Notes: a model not told the origin generated them from the letters alone. DNA of 64,000 bases from Chrysophaeum taylorii (GCA_029834535.1 JAQMWT010000443.1:124001-188000), one strand, 5' to 3'. Counted from the first letter of the stretch, positions 28,776 to 39,287 are shown. Made by a program: numbers and translations.

Positions 28776-31700
28776 CTATGCCGCAGGAGCCGGTTCCGGG
28801 ACTTTCTCTCCTTCTTCTTCCTCGGAGGGTTGTTCGTCCTGTGCGAGGATGAGTTTGAGGGTATCGGTACGATCTCGGACGTCGCCGCGGGCCATCGTGT
28901 AAGGCGGGATGAGTTGTTCGTTGAACTTGTCCGCCCTGATCTTGGACGACATGGCTTGGCGAATCTGGTCCGGGCCGGTGATCTGCGCGACCAAGACCAA
29001 GCGGTCCAAGTTTGCCGTCATCTGCTGCTTGCGGCCACCGACCCAGTTAGCCTGCGCGGACTCGAGCTCGGCGTCGGCTAGGTCCGCGCAGATTTTAATG
29101 ACCGCCGTCTCGCTTTGGATACCGTAGGCATCCTGGAGCTCCGAAACGGCCTCCATCAAATCGTCGTTGGACTTTGCGTCGCTCGGCGAGGTAGCACGCG
29201 CGTCGACCTCGCCGACGATGAGAGCCTTCGCTTCGGCGCGAAATAGTTCGTTTTTCATTTCGTCGTCCATCATCATGTCGACCGATATGTCCAAGCCCAT
29301 GGCGATCGCGGCGTCGCGAATGCTCGCGATCTCTTCGACTTCCTTTTCGGGTTCGCGAAGTTTCTTGAGCCGTTCCCGCAGGGTAAGTCGTTTCGCTTCG
29401 ACGGCAACGTCGTCGAGCTCGACCCCGAGCTCGTCGGCGATCTTGTTGATGAACGCAAGATCTTGAGCGTCCAAGCTAGGTTTCGTTTCGAGGGCTTGAC
29501 GACCGTAGTTGATCGCGACCTCGCGGCCGATATCCTTGCGAATGTCTTGGACCCGGAAATCGTCGAGGTCGATCATTTTTGGAAAGACGTCGAGGGCGTG
29601 CTTGTAACGATCGTTTTGGTTCGTGAGATAGAATATAAGCGCCTGCTTGAAGATTTCGGACTTGAAACCGTCGTCCATCTTCTTGCCGGCGATGTAGCTC
29701 GAAGCCGCGGTGATCTCGTTATCTCGCAGCGCGTTGCCTTCGTAAAAATCAACCAAGGCGCAGATTTCCCGGAGCACTCCATCGCTAGACGATTGTTGCG
29801 TGATCCCGAGCTCGCCCGAGCCGTCGGCAAAGATGTCTTCGCCCATGTCGGTGCCTCTCTTTTCGGCCAACTGCTCTTTGGTCAGCACGGATTCCTCGAA
29901 CGCGGTGGTAATCGACTGGATCATCGGGACCATCATCTCCGCCGCGGCGTCGCGCATCGCCTCGAGAGCATCCTGCTCCTCGATCCCAAGCCGAACCCGG
30001 AGCGCCTTGAGGCCCTCGCGGTACTCTTCGATGATGATCCCGCCGCCCGACGACCCCATCGCCTCGACGATCGACTTTTTGTACACGGGGTACGAGAGGT
30101 CCTTGATGACGGGCTTGACGTCCGCCGCCGTCAACCCAAAAAACTGCTGAAGCTTGTCGAGTTGCTCGCGGCGCTCGATGGTGATGACGGGGTTCTCGGC
30201 GCCAAACTGGCGCAACTGCTCGTCGTACTTCTTGAGCGCGTATTCGCGATAGAGGTAGTCGGGAAAGACGGTAGCCTTCACGTAGTCGTCGAGCGCCTGC
30301 TTGTCGTACTCCGCGTTGGCGATCATCGGGTCCACGAGCGTGTCTATCTCGGGTTCGACGATCGTGCGGTACGTCATGTCGGCCGCTCCGTCGTCGAGCG
30401 CGAGCAGCGACTTCAAAAACGACAAGTCCAAATCGTCGCCGTCCTCGATGTTCGACCTGATCGCGATTTGGAGCAGCTCGGCGCGTTCGCCGGGCGGCGT
30501 CTGGGAGATTTCGAGGGCGATCTCGCCTAACAAAAGATCCCGGAACGACTTGATGTCGTCGTAGTCGATCGTCGCGAGCGTCGTGAGAATCGCGTCGACG
30601 CCCTGCTTGAACGTGACCATCGTCCGGAGGTACGCGGCCGTCTCCTGGCGCGGCCTCAGATCTGCCGAAGACACCGAGTTGATGAGGTGCTTCGCAAACC
30701 GCTCGCGCAAACACTCGCGTAACAACTCCTCCGCGTCGTCCCTCGACAGACCCAGGTGCTTGCGGGCCTGGACGACGAGCGACGCGGCCTCCGTCGGCGT
30801 CACCGCGTCGGCTTCCATGTCGTCCACGATCGTCGACCGCACCAACTTGGCCATCCGCGGTTTCGTGATATCCGCCGACACGAACGCGGCGGTGTCCTCG
30901 TCCATCGACAGCGCCCTGGCGAGCGTCGCCAACCGCGCGACGTCGTCATCCGAAAGGACGTCGGGCACGCCTTCCTCCAGGAGCGCGACGACCTCGTTCT
31001 GGTAAAAATTCGAATGAATCTCGCGCGCCTTGGCCCCCGAAAACCCCAACTTGGTCTGTAACTTGGCCAAAATTTCAAAGTCGACCCCCGCGTCGAGATT
31101 GTTCACGACGCTCTGGACGGCGTCCTCGTAAAACGGCGCCGCGACGCCGTCGCATCTTTCCAGCATCTCGGCGTACGTCATCGCGAACGCCGACCTCACC
31201 CGGCCCATCTCGTAGTCGACGGCCTCGTCCGTCGCCCCCAAAAAAACAGATCGGCACAAAAACACCAACTTGGAAATGCGCTGGTATTCGACAGACTCGG
31301 GATCCTCCATCGTCGCCGTGTCGACCCACTGCAGCTCGCGGTACACCTCGACCGCCGCCTGATAGTGCGCGTTCCCCGCCGCTTCGTCGTCCAATCCTAG
31401 CACGTCCTTGAGCTTGGAAATCTGGTTCATCTCCGACAGCTTCAGGTCCGGCAGCCGCATCACCTCGATCACGTACCGAGCGTAGATTTGCGACAGCAGC
31501 GCGACGTTGTACTCGTCCGGAAGTCCCCACGACTTGACGATCGTCGACACTTCCCCCTTTGTCACCCGGGTCCAATCTGATCCCAACTTGTCGAGCAACG
31601 TCGCGATCTTATACTGGAGCGACTTGTATCGACCCTCCACGAGGAACGGCGCGATCGTGACGCGCGTCAGCCCGCCCCCCACCAACGCCGCGATTCCACC

Positions 31701-32033
31701 CACCAAGATCGAGCCCGGCGCGAGCGCCAGACTCGCCATCGCGCCCGCCACGACGGCACTCTTCGATGCGACGTCGCCTAACTTGGGCGGAATCTTCGAC
31801 ATGAGCTCCGCAGCAGCCCCCGACTCCTTCGCGACGTCGCTAAATGAATCCTCGGGCTTGGGGGCGCCAACCTACTTGGTCGAAATACATCATCGTTTGA
31901 GACAGGTCGACGCACGCACCAGCATCGCAGGGGCCGCCCCCCGTGCGGTCGAGACGCGTCGACCACCCGGGGACACGGGCGCGAACCCCACCAAACACCG
32001 CACCGTGGCGGCAAAAACCAACACCCTCCTCAT
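28776..32033 (-). CDS. TIC110: Tic110, chloroplast inner-envelope import protein, with bipartite targeting leader
   Basis: Exon 1 32033-31920 (38 codons) and exon 2 31871-28776 join across a 48-bp intron (GTGCGT to AAGTAG) to give about 1069 aa. Exon 1 encodes a signal peptide (MRRVLVFAATVRCLVG) directly followed by FAPVSPGGRRVSTARGAAP, a basic transit-like stretch with the F-A-P motif of red secondary plastids. The mature part opens with a hydrophobic zone (VVAGAMASLALAPGSILVGG) and then long acidic alpha-helical repeats typical of Tic110, such as RYVIEVMRLPDLKLSEMN and LGLDDEAAGNAHYQAAVEVY. Tic110 lines the stromal side of the TIC translocon and recruits chaperones. Without exon 1 the protein would lack its leader, which supports the splice. 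Confidence 0.9.
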
Positions 32034-33509
32034 TGTTGCGCGCTGACTCGCCGCCGCCGCCACTTGGCGAGAAAGAAGAACGGGCGGTGTACTAGTATCT
32101 TCAACACCCTTATTCAAGCAGGGTTTTCGTAGATCAGACAGGGAGACACGACCGATCCGACTTTTGAATTTCGACACAAAAAGCGGCGGCGCGAGGATCA
32201 CGAGTGAAATGCATCCATAATTGCACGCAAAGTGACGATGCTGCAGCGAAGATTGTGCCCGACTCAGCTCTTCACGAGAGAATTCCGGACGCCGGGCCTG
32301 CGTTTGTTCAGGACGCCGTGCAGCGTGACGAACTCGCAGGATGTAGTAGACTGAGCCTTTCTTATCTACTTATTTTTGAAGATGTAGCGGACGCCGTGCA
32401 TCCGATCCACTAATTCTGCACTGGAATGACGGGAAGCGAGGCGTCGTCCTAGCGGCGGGTATTGCGCTCGATGCGCTTATCAATGCACGGGGTATTGCAT
32501 TGAGAAAATTTTATCGGGATATGAAGCGGTGACATTGTTGCTCTACTAGGGCACGATGAATGCTTGGCGAGCCAACAGCCGACTTAGACTTGGAAGTGAG
32601 CAGCCTGCCAGCCTCTCAAACCGCGTGGGCATTTTTTGGCTAGTCCTCGGTACACGTCGCGGTGAAGACACGCCTGACATTTTCGGTCGGTCTAACAGCC
32701 GTAATCGAATTCGGCATCGACGTCGAACTATAACGATGTATTGAGAATATCCTTGGACTGACCTGCGACACTTATTAAACTAGGCTGGCGACGAAATTAA
32801 AAAAAAGGAGGAACACAACATGTCCCGAACTTACGATGACGACGACACCCGAAGACATCGCGACGCCGGTGCGCGTGAAATCTTCGCCCCTCGTCGAGAT
32901 CACGCAAATTCTCTCGAGGTAGGTACACAGCGGCGAACGCCGCTGTTGTACCATGTGCCAACGAGTGGAACCTCCGCCATGGTCTCTCGATGCTTCGCCC
33001 AATCGACCAAACGCAAAGCACGAGGCTCTCTTCGACGATTATCGGCGGGATTCGAACAACACTTCGCCACGCGAAACTTTTCTTTTTGGCCAAACCACCG
33101 ATGCTCTGAAGCAATCCTCCAAATCGGACAACATAAAGTTTACGACATGAGGTATATTCTTGCAGGTCGCTTTCACTTCCGAGGGGTGAGATCGTCGGTA
33201 GCTTGCATTCCGACGTCGAAAAGTTTAATGGGGTGAAGGGTTCAGAGGCTTCGGTTATCAACGCGATTAATTTTCTTGTCGGTGGATTTTTTTTTTGCTC
33301 TCGCCCTGCTATGCGATGCGCAAGATGCATGGCGAGATCCCTAAAATTACGAAGACTAATAATGCTTGTTTATAGCGCTCCTTGCGCGAGACGTCGGCGG
33401 GGCTCGACGAGAATCTGAGCGCCCTTTGATTGAAAGAGGGGGCCACGAAGTGCTGGTTGCGAACTCCGCACTATTGGCGCCACATCAGATTTAGTTAAGT
33501 ATTGGACAA
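32034..33509. other. Gene-poor spacer
   Basis: About 1.5 kb. The only hint of coding is near 32836-33150 (see separate entry). The rest is mixed-composition DNA with no recognised element. Confidence 0.35.
32836..33150 (+). CDS. Possible small spliced gene, unresolved
   Basis: An ATG at 32836 starts MTTTPEDIATPVRVKSSPL and remains protein-like for 28 codons up to GAG|GTAGGT, a good donor. A second stretch (32953-33150) reads CQRVEPPPWSLDASPNRP and onward with host-like composition. I could not find an acceptor that joins the two in frame, and a 177-aa minus-strand frame (32797-33330) overlaps both. No domain is seen. Treat as a candidate only. Confidence 0.2.
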
Positions 33510-34247
33510 TCAGAGGCGGACGAAGTACGCGTGAAAGTTACAGCCGGCGAGCCGCGAGGCCATTGGTCGATGGCGGCTCCCGACAGACCAACGCGCGGCG
33601 TCTGGCTGCCACTTTAGCGGGACCGGCGGCACACCGAAGTGCAGTGCGCGCAGGTCGTCGTCACCCATGGATTCCATCTTTTTTGCCAAGTGGAAACACT
33701 TGGGCCAGATGCAAGGCTCGAGGTCGCGACTGCATGCTACGAGTGCCGGGTCGGCGAGGGTGGAGAGCAAGCGGCGCTCGGGAGAGGCTGGGACGGGCGT
33801 TCGACCTAGTCTGCGATAGACGGCCGCGAGCTTAGAATGGTCGAGCTCGACCTCTTTGCCGGCCTCGAGTGTGCGCACTCGAAGATCGCGGTCACGAAGC
33901 GCGTGCGCGACGACTACTGTCAAGCTCCCAGCCTCGACCTGGAGTCGGCCGTCGACGACAATCGCGCCGATTTCCATATCCTCCGGAAGGTGTTTGGCCA
34001 GCTCAAACGCCCCTCGCCAGTCGCACTCCATCGCGTACGTCATGGCGGCGCTGTTGGCAAACCTCTCCTCGAGCCCGTCTAACCGCGCCCAGGGTAGGTG
34101 CAAAGGATGGCACACGACCAAGTCCCCCACCGATCGAGGTTGTTCTGCCGTCACGCGCCGCAGCCACTCTTTGCAGACCTTTTTTCCCCACGGAAGCCGG
34201 ACCATCGCACAACTTGCGGCGGTGGCAAGAATCCCAAGCTTCCACAT
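33510..34247 (-). CDS. Unknown protein with N-terminal signal anchor
   Basis: 245 aa from ATG 34247; an upstream in-frame GTG at 34271 is not preferred. The leader MWKLGILATAASCAMVRLPWGKKV is a signal peptide or anchor. The rest is soluble-looking with no family I know: GDLVVCHPLHLPWARLDGL, ECDWRGAFELAKHLPEDMEIGAIVVDGRL, then two Cys-containing segments (VACSRDLEPCIWPKCFHLAKK). Three cysteines close together could form a metal site or disulfides. No intron is needed. Codon texture matches neighbours, so a real gene is likely though its function is open. Confidence 0.55.
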   Translation of the reverse strand: MWKLGILATAASCAMVRLPWGKKVCKEWLRRVTAEQPRSVGDLVVCHPLHLPWARLDGLEERFANSAAMTYAMECDWRGAFELAKHLPEDMEIGAIVVDGRLQVEAGSLTVVVAHALRDRDLRVRTLEAGKEVELDHSKLAAVYRRLGRTPVPASPERRLLSTLADPALVACSRDLEPCIWPKCFHLAKKMESMGDDDLRALHFGVPPVPLKWQPDAARWSVGSRHRPMASRLAGCNFHAYFVRL

Positions 34248-34539
34248 GTCAGACACAACATGCGGCTCCACTCAAATGACCTGAGGGTACCTTTTTTCTC
34301 AATATGACCAAGGACGACGCGACCGTAGTTGTGCGACCGTAGTTGGGATGTTGCTGATGTTTGCTGGGGGTATGCTAATAATGAATCCACAAGGGTAGAG
34401 GGGGGCAGATCAGATTCAGATTCAGATTCAGATTCAGAGCACGCATCCGACAGAGCGGGGTGAATGAAGACAAGAGAAGAAGACGCAGGCCGCATAAAGG
34501 GGGCGACAGAAATGTAGGGCCAGCCTCCCGATAGGAGGA

Positions 34540-35256
34540 TCACAAGTAGAGAAAACCAGAATAATAATTCGGCGCGGCACCGACGCCCGGTGGCGGCGGC
34601 GGTGGCGATAGTCTGCGAAGGAGGGTGTCGTGGAGCGCGGGGCGCGGCGGGTGAAAAGCCTCGGAGAGCAGCGTGGGTGCCGGGACGAAGGCGCCGGTGA
34701 GGTGGTAGGGCCGGAGCGTGGCGAAGTGGTACTTGAGCTTGGTGGCGTCCGTACGGAGCGCGACGGCTTGGGTCGCCGAGCAGGAGGCACACTGCGGGAA
34801 GTAGCGGAGACTGAAGCGCTTGCGGTTTCGCAGGAGCTTAAGGGGGGGTTGGTGGTCAGCGACGAAGGCTGGTTTTTTTGTGCCGCAAGTATGACAGCCG
34901 AAGCGGCGGCCCAACCGGAGAACGAGGGCGCGCTGGTTTTTGGTCGCATAGCGTGGCGTCGCTGGGAGCGAGGCGCGTCCAAAGGCGCCGACGGCCACGA
35001 GATTTGATGGCGTGAAGCTGCGCGCGCGGCCGCCGAGGACTGCGAAGATGGCGAGGCCGAAAGCGATGGGCCGCGCCGTGGAGGTCTCGCTGGGGTGTCG
35101 CGCGGCGAAGGAGCCGAGAGAGACCGTCGCGAGCGTCGCGGCCGCGGGAAGAAGACGCGTCCGCGTAGAGATGCCGAGCCAGCCCTGGAGGAGTTGCGAG
35201 GCGAGGGCGCACGCGAAAAAGGACGCCAAGCCCTCGACGACGACATGCATCATCAT
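34540..35256 (-). CDS. Membrane protein with HNH-like zinc motif (CHTCG...ADHQPP...CASC)
   Basis: 238 aa. The N-terminal half has three or four hydrophobic helices (GLASFFACALASQLLQGWL, LLPAAATLATVSLGSFA, PIAFGLAIFAVLGG). The C-terminal half holds GRRFGCHTCGTKK, FVADHQPPLKLL and YFPQCASCSATQAVALR: two C-x-x-C pairs around a D-H-Q-P-P block, arranged as in treble-clef HNH-type folds. I recall a eukaryotic family of small membrane proteins with this CHTCG/DHMPP/PQC-CS-Q pattern but no established function. A Pro run precedes the C-terminus. The start is only 24 bp from the divergent coiled-coil gene. Confidence 0.65.
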   Translation of the reverse strand: MMMHVVVEGLASFFACALASQLLQGWLGISTRTRLLPAAATLATVSLGSFAARHPSETSTARPIAFGLAIFAVLGGRARSFTPSNLVAVGAFGRASLPATPRYATKNQRALVLRLGRRFGCHTCGTKKPAFVADHQPPLKLLRNRKRFSLRYFPQCASCSATQAVALRTDATKLKYHFATLRPYHLTGAFVPAPTLLSEAFHPPRPALHDTLLRRLSPPPPPPGVGAAPNYYSGFLYL

Positions 35257-35280
35257 CCAACGGACCGAAAGTTAAACGCG
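35257..35280. promoter_or_regulatory. 24-bp gap between divergent start codons
   Basis: If both ATGs are right, promoters must extend into the partner's coding region, or one start lies further inside. Confidence 0.35.
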
Positions 35281-36414
35281 ATGCGGCGTCGCACAACAAC
35301 AGCCGAGGAGGACTGGCGCGATCTCCGGGCCTACGCCGACTCGCTGCGACGCGAGAAAGACGAGGACGGCGCACCCAAGTTCCACTTCCCAGACGACTAC
35401 GACGAGGTGGTGAGGTTGATGGGGCGGCGTGACCTCGACGACGATAAGACGTGGAGCGCCGTCGCCCTGCGGGGCGGGGTCGGGGAGTCTTGCGGGCGAA
35501 GGTACGGCTGGGTCGACGAGGCCGACGACAAGGTGCTGGCGGGGCTGGCGAAGATTCAGCAGCTCGACCGCAAGCTCCGGAGCCTCAGACCGAAGGACGA
35601 CGACGCGAGCAGCGTTATCTCGAGCGAACGCGCTTTCGTCACCCAGCGCCTCGCACCGCGACGACCCCCCGTCGACCCCCCGGAAGAATTGCCCCCCTAC
35701 GGTCCGACAGAGGAAGAGGCGCGCCGGTTGCGCGAGATCGACGACAAACTGCGGACGATGGGCTTCGAGGACCTCTGCCTCGGCGCGGGAACGCCGGCGG
35801 CCGAGGACGTTCTTCTCGAGACGCGCCGCGACCGCGAGGACCGCGCGCACGAGCTCGACGTCGACCGTCGCCTCGCGATGGCCCGCGATGCGCCCCTCGT
35901 TATCCTCGACGACGACGAGGTCGAAACCTTCGAGGCGACGGCCGAGGACGGGCCTTCCAAACTCTTGCCCCCGCCCTGCGCCTCGGACGTCCGAGCCCTC
36001 GTCGCAAAGCTTCTCAAAGAGCAGCCCCCGATGACCGACGAGGAGAAGGCCCGGGTGCGCCAACGGGTCGACGCCCTTGCCGACTCGATGAGAATCAAGA
36101 TCGCCACGGTCGCGACCGTACGCGACGAAAGGCGACGCCGGAGACGGCGCGCCTCGACGACGACGCGGGTGCCACCCGCCAGTCTTCGCGATGATGATGA
36201 TGATGATGATGATGGTCAATGCCTCGACGCTCCGCCCCCCGCCGCGCCGCCTTGCCTCGCGGCGCGCCCACCGCGTCCCGACGAGCCCTTTGCCGCCGAC
36301 ATATCCGATGCCCTCCTCGAAGTCGCCCTCAAGACCTCTTCCACCCTCAACCAAGCGAGCGCCAAGCTCCGCCGCGCCACGTCTGTCGCAACGCAAGACT
36401 ATCTTCTACTATGA
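35281..36414 (+). CDS. Charged coiled-coil protein, weak FSIP1-like similarity
   Basis: 377 aa, start [15 protein letters not shown]. The protein is rich in Asp, Glu and Arg. A short heptad segment ([19 protein letters not shown]) resembles the IQ-LDKKL core of FSIP1 (fibrous sheath-interacting protein 1), a flagellar protein, but the match is brief. A second helical block ([19 protein letters not shown]) follows, and a poly-Asp run comes from a GAT repeat at 36191-36214. No enzyme motif is seen. A flagellar link would fit with BBIP10 elsewhere in the window but is only a suggestion. The last 6 bp overlap the NF-YB stop on the other strand. Confidence 0.65.
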   Translation: MRRRTTTAEEDWRDLRAYADSLRREKDEDGAPKFHFPDDYDEVVRLMGRRDLDDDKTWSAVALRGGVGESCGRRYGWVDEADDKVLAGLAKIQQLDRKLRSLRPKDDDASSVISSERAFVTQRLAPRRPPVDPPEELPPYGPTEEEARRLREIDDKLRTMGFEDLCLGAGTPAAEDVLLETRRDREDRAHELDVDRRLAMARDAPLVILDDDEVETFEATAEDGPSKLLPPPCASDVRALVAKLLKEQPPMTDEEKARVRQRVDALADSMRIKIATVATVRDERRRRRRRASTTTRVPPASLRDDDDDDDDGQCLDAPPPAAPPCLAARPPRPDEPFAADISDALLEVALKTSSTLNQASAKLRRATSVATQDYLLL

Positions 36415-36869
36415 ATCGTCGTCGACGTCCTCCTCCTCCTCTTCGGGGAGCTTGGCTCCTCCTCCTCCTCCTCCTCCTCTGTGGTCGGGCTCGACTTTGA
36501 CCTTCTCGCGGTACTTGCCCAGGTACAGTTTGAGAGGGTCGACGTACTTCTCAAACCCGAGGCCCTCCATCGCGAACAATACGTCGTTCCCGTTTATCGT
36601 CTTCCGCTTGTCCTGCTGGCATTTGTCGCTCGCCTCGCTCGTCACGAAGCAGATGAACTCGGACACGCACTCCTGGACGATCTCCTTAGCCTCCTTGGAG
36701 ATTTTCGCGTTCCGGGGCAGGTTCCCTGCGGCGTGGGTCGTCGCGCGCACACAACACACACCTCCGCCGCCTCACGTTTCATTATCCGTGCGATGTTCGC
36801 CGTCGGCAAAAACCGGTCTTGCTCTCTGAACTCCGCGAGCGCTGGGGCCGCGTTGTTGTCCTTCACCAT
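36409..36869 (-). CDS. NFYB: NF-YB / HAP3 CCAAT-binding histone-fold subunit, two exons
   Basis: Exons 36869-36776 and 36725-36409 join over a 50-bp intron (GTGAGG to CGCAG) that splits an Arg codon. The 136-aa product reads [18 protein letters not shown] across the splice into [19 protein letters not shown], then [41 protein letters not shown], all hallmark NF-YB histone-fold sequence. NF-YB pairs with NF-YC and NF-YA to bind CCAAT boxes. The tail is Gly- and Glu/Asp-rich. The intron falls in the alpha1 region. Its stop overlaps the stop of the convergent coiled-coil gene by 6 bp, so the two 3' UTRs must be antisense to each other's coding sequence. Confidence 0.95.
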
Positions 36870-36918
36870 AATATTGGTAGTAGTATTACTAAAACATACT
36901 TACCCTCCTTTTGTTTTT

Positions 36919-37830
36919 TTAGTCATTATTAATCAAGTCTATGAGCGCTGTCCAGGCCTCGAAGAGGCGCTCACGCAAAGCGGGATCAACGGTGTGGCCG
37001 AGACCGTGACTGCCTCGGCCCTCGACGTGCACTACATCGGGTACGCCGCTGGCCTCAAGAAGGCGGACGAGGGAGAGACCTTCGTCGCGGAGGGGGTCGC
37101 CGCGGCTTGTGCTGACGAGGACGCGCGTCGCGCCAAGTGCCCTCTCAAAGTCGGCGCGCGGGCGCTGGAGAAGGGCGTCGCCGGCCTTGTAGACGTCCCA
37201 GCACCAAGCCAAATATGCCGCAAAGTTCATGCGATCGCCGTGCTTGGCGTACGAGGCCGAATCCATGTTGGGATCCAGAAAGGGATACAAGAGCGCGAGC
37301 GAGGGCGGGCTCTCGTCGAGAGCGAGGGCGGTCGCGAGAGCGATATTCGCTCCCGCGGAAATTCCAGCGAGAGAGACGTTCGCGTATTGCGTCTGGAGCC
37401 AGCGCATGGCGACGACCGCGTCGTCGATTGCGGCTGGGTACGGGTGTTCGGGCGCGAGGCGGTATTCGATCGAAGCCCACGCGACGCGTCCGCGTTTGTT
37501 GAGCTCGACGAAGAGCTCGTGCCCCGCGCCGTCCTCCGCCTCGCCCACCGTGAAACCGCCGCCGTGAATCCAGCACACGACCTTCGGCGCGTCGCCCTCG
37601 AGCGGCGAATGGATGTAGACCACCACCGACGACACCTCGACCTTCTTCACGGCCCACGCAGCTGGATTATACTTTGAGAGCGACTTGGTTTCCGATCGAA
37701 GCTTCGCCAAGCTCTTTTCGTCGTACGAACGCTTGAAACTGATCACCAACGGCGCTAACCACCCAACGATCACGTCCCCGAATGTCACGTCCGGATCTGC
37801 CTCCCACAGCATACTGAACGTCTTTCCCAT
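36919..37830 (-). CDS. Alpha/beta hydrolase-3 (HSL/carboxylesterase type)
   Basis: 303 aa. Oxyanion-hole motif VCWIHGGGFTVG, Tyr-Arg block IEYRLAPEHPYPAAIDDAV, nucleophile elbow GISAGANIA, acid in SRGDPLRDEG and histidine in GRGSHGLGH define the hormone-sensitive-lipase family of esterases. Members hydrolyse small acyl esters or lipids. There is no clear signal peptide; the N-terminal MGKTFSMLWE has Gly-2 but not a strong myristoylation context. One frame, no intron needed. The substrate cannot be predicted. Confidence 0.88.
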   Translation of the reverse strand: MGKTFSMLWEADPDVTFGDVIVGWLAPLVISFKRSYDEKSLAKLRSETKSLSKYNPAAWAVKKVEVSSVVVYIHSPLEGDAPKVVCWIHGGGFTVGEAEDGAGHELFVELNKRGRVAWASIEYRLAPEHPYPAAIDDAVVAMRWLQTQYANVSLAGISAGANIALATALALDESPPSLALLYPFLDPNMDSASYAKHGDRMNFAAYLAWCWDVYKAGDALLQRPRADFERALGATRVLVSTSRGDPLRDEGLSLVRLLEASGVPDVVHVEGRGSHGLGHTVDPALRERLFEAWTALIDLINND

Positions 37831-38064
37831 CGTCGTCGGAGTTTAGTTCTTTGCGCTTCAACATGCATCGGCCCTTTTACCACAAAATACACCTTGATGA
37901 CTGACGACTTGCTTATCGCCCCACGTCGTCAATCCTTTAACCTTCGAGAATATTCGGAACCCTTACTACTACTACTAAGTCTTGCGTCGGCGTCCTTCTT
38001 CTCTCGTCCCAGCTATACTTGGTTTCATCGGCGCCCACTCTTCCCTTAAAATCCAAAACCAACC

Positions 38065-38445
38065 AACCGTTGAGTCTACTCCTTAACCCCTAAACAAGTG
38101 CAGGCCAGTAAGTTCACCTAGTCCCAATCTCTAACCCCAGTAAGTTCACCTTGTCCCAGTAAGTTCACCTGGTCAGTTATTAGTTCACCTAGTCCCAATC
38201 TCTTACCCCAGTAAGTTCGGCGTAAACCCACTCGTGCTCACACCCACTCACCCCACTCTCCTTCGAGCTCGTCGCTCTCACCTCCGCCAATCTAAGCCGC
38301 TTTTACCCGTACACGCCGCTAGCCTTTGCGTTCACTCTAAAAACCCCTGTAAGTTCACTTGGCCCCAGTAAGTTCACCTGGTCACTCCGCTCACCTAGTC
38401 CCAATCTCTAACCCCAGTAAGTTCACCTGGCCCCAGTAAGTTCAC
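38065..38445 (+). repeat. Degenerate tandem repeat cluster (CCCAGTAAGTTCACCTGG)
   Basis: At least nine copies of AGTAAGTTCACC, linked by TGGTCC or TAGTCCCAATCTCTAACC spacers, lie in irregular array from about 38108. A diverged copy of the 34-bp dispersed repeat begins the block. No coding frame is supported from 37831 to 38455. Confidence 0.8.
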
Positions 38446-38459
38446 GTACAGTGCGCGTG

Positions 38460-39040
38460 TAGACGCCGGGAGGGGGCTTATCGGTATTGCGCAGCACGTG
38501 TGGAGTAGGGTGGAGTCGTCGACCAAGAAGAGGATATCCTCGGGGTTGCCGATCGACAGAGAGCCACGTAGAGCTGGACGTGACAGAAGACGGGCTTCGC
38601 CAAGAGGACGCCGACCTCGCGGGGCGTCTGGCCCTGCCTCTTGGTGATCGTTTGGCGTCGGCGGGCCTTAAGGGATACAGGTTGGAGGAGCCTCGGTGAC
38701 AACGACACGATCGATCATGTATCTGGTACCGTTGCAGTGGCCGAGCGACGGGTCGAGGTTGCGAAGACTTTAAGCTCGCGATCAAAGTCAGCATGCCGTT
38801 GGTTGTCAGGGAGTTCAAAACTCGACTCTTGAGAGCGAGGCGTCGTCTTCCGACCCAACCTAGTCGGCCGAAAAGAACTCCGACGCCTCGTCTCCGAAAA
38901 AAAGGCCGCGGTCACGCGCGCGTTGTCAGCATCGACAACATCGTTTCGACGGGGCGTGAGAATGGCGCGCTGAAAGAGCCGCCGCGCGTCGTGGAAATAG
39001 TCTGCGAGGTCGCCGTGGACGGCTTGGAGGATCAATGCCT
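38460..39040 (-). mobile_element. Helitron / PIF1-type helicase remnant, copy 1
   Basis: Minus strand, two or more frames. DLADYFHDARR and RAILTPRRNDVVDADNARVT (about 39000-38920), then after a break KRQGQTPREVGVLLAKPVF and HVQLYVALCR (about 38640-38560). These are the late helicase motifs of PIF1-like proteins of Helitrons, where the family has INKSQGQTL and SHGQLYVALSR. Only the C-terminal part of the helicase remains; no Rep domain was found. The element is dead. Confidence 0.75.
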
Positions 39041-39208
39041 GGCTCTCGCGCCTACCTGATCCTTACTCTCGCGCCTACCTGATCCTTACCCTAAATCGAG
39101 GGACAAACAAACAGACAGACAGACAGTCCCGCGTACTTATCTCCGCCCGTCAGGCACATCCCTCATACCCCACAAACCCACCCACATCCTTCATGCTCCC
39201 CACACACA

Positions 39209-39237
39209 CCCCCCCCTCTTAGCAGTCGACATTTAAA
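39209..39237 (+). repeat. Dispersed 30-bp repeat (CTCTTNGCAGTCGACATTTA), copy 2
   Basis: Near-identical to 20374-20404. It lies about 170 bp from the Helitron remnant and 50 bp before the 2OG-oxygenase start. Confidence 0.65.
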
Positions 39238-39287
39238 GACAGACAGACAAACATCTGTCGATTAGTAGTTAAGATAATACCGTTTGA

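Noticed and set aside
29463-30530. A 355-aa plus-strand frame inside Tic110
   Set aside because: Antisense shadow of a conserved gene; no motif, and Asp/Leu-rich composition mirrors the helices of Tic110.
36481-37677. A 398-aa plus-strand frame over NF-YB and the hydrolase
   Set aside because: Antisense to two conserved genes; no motif.
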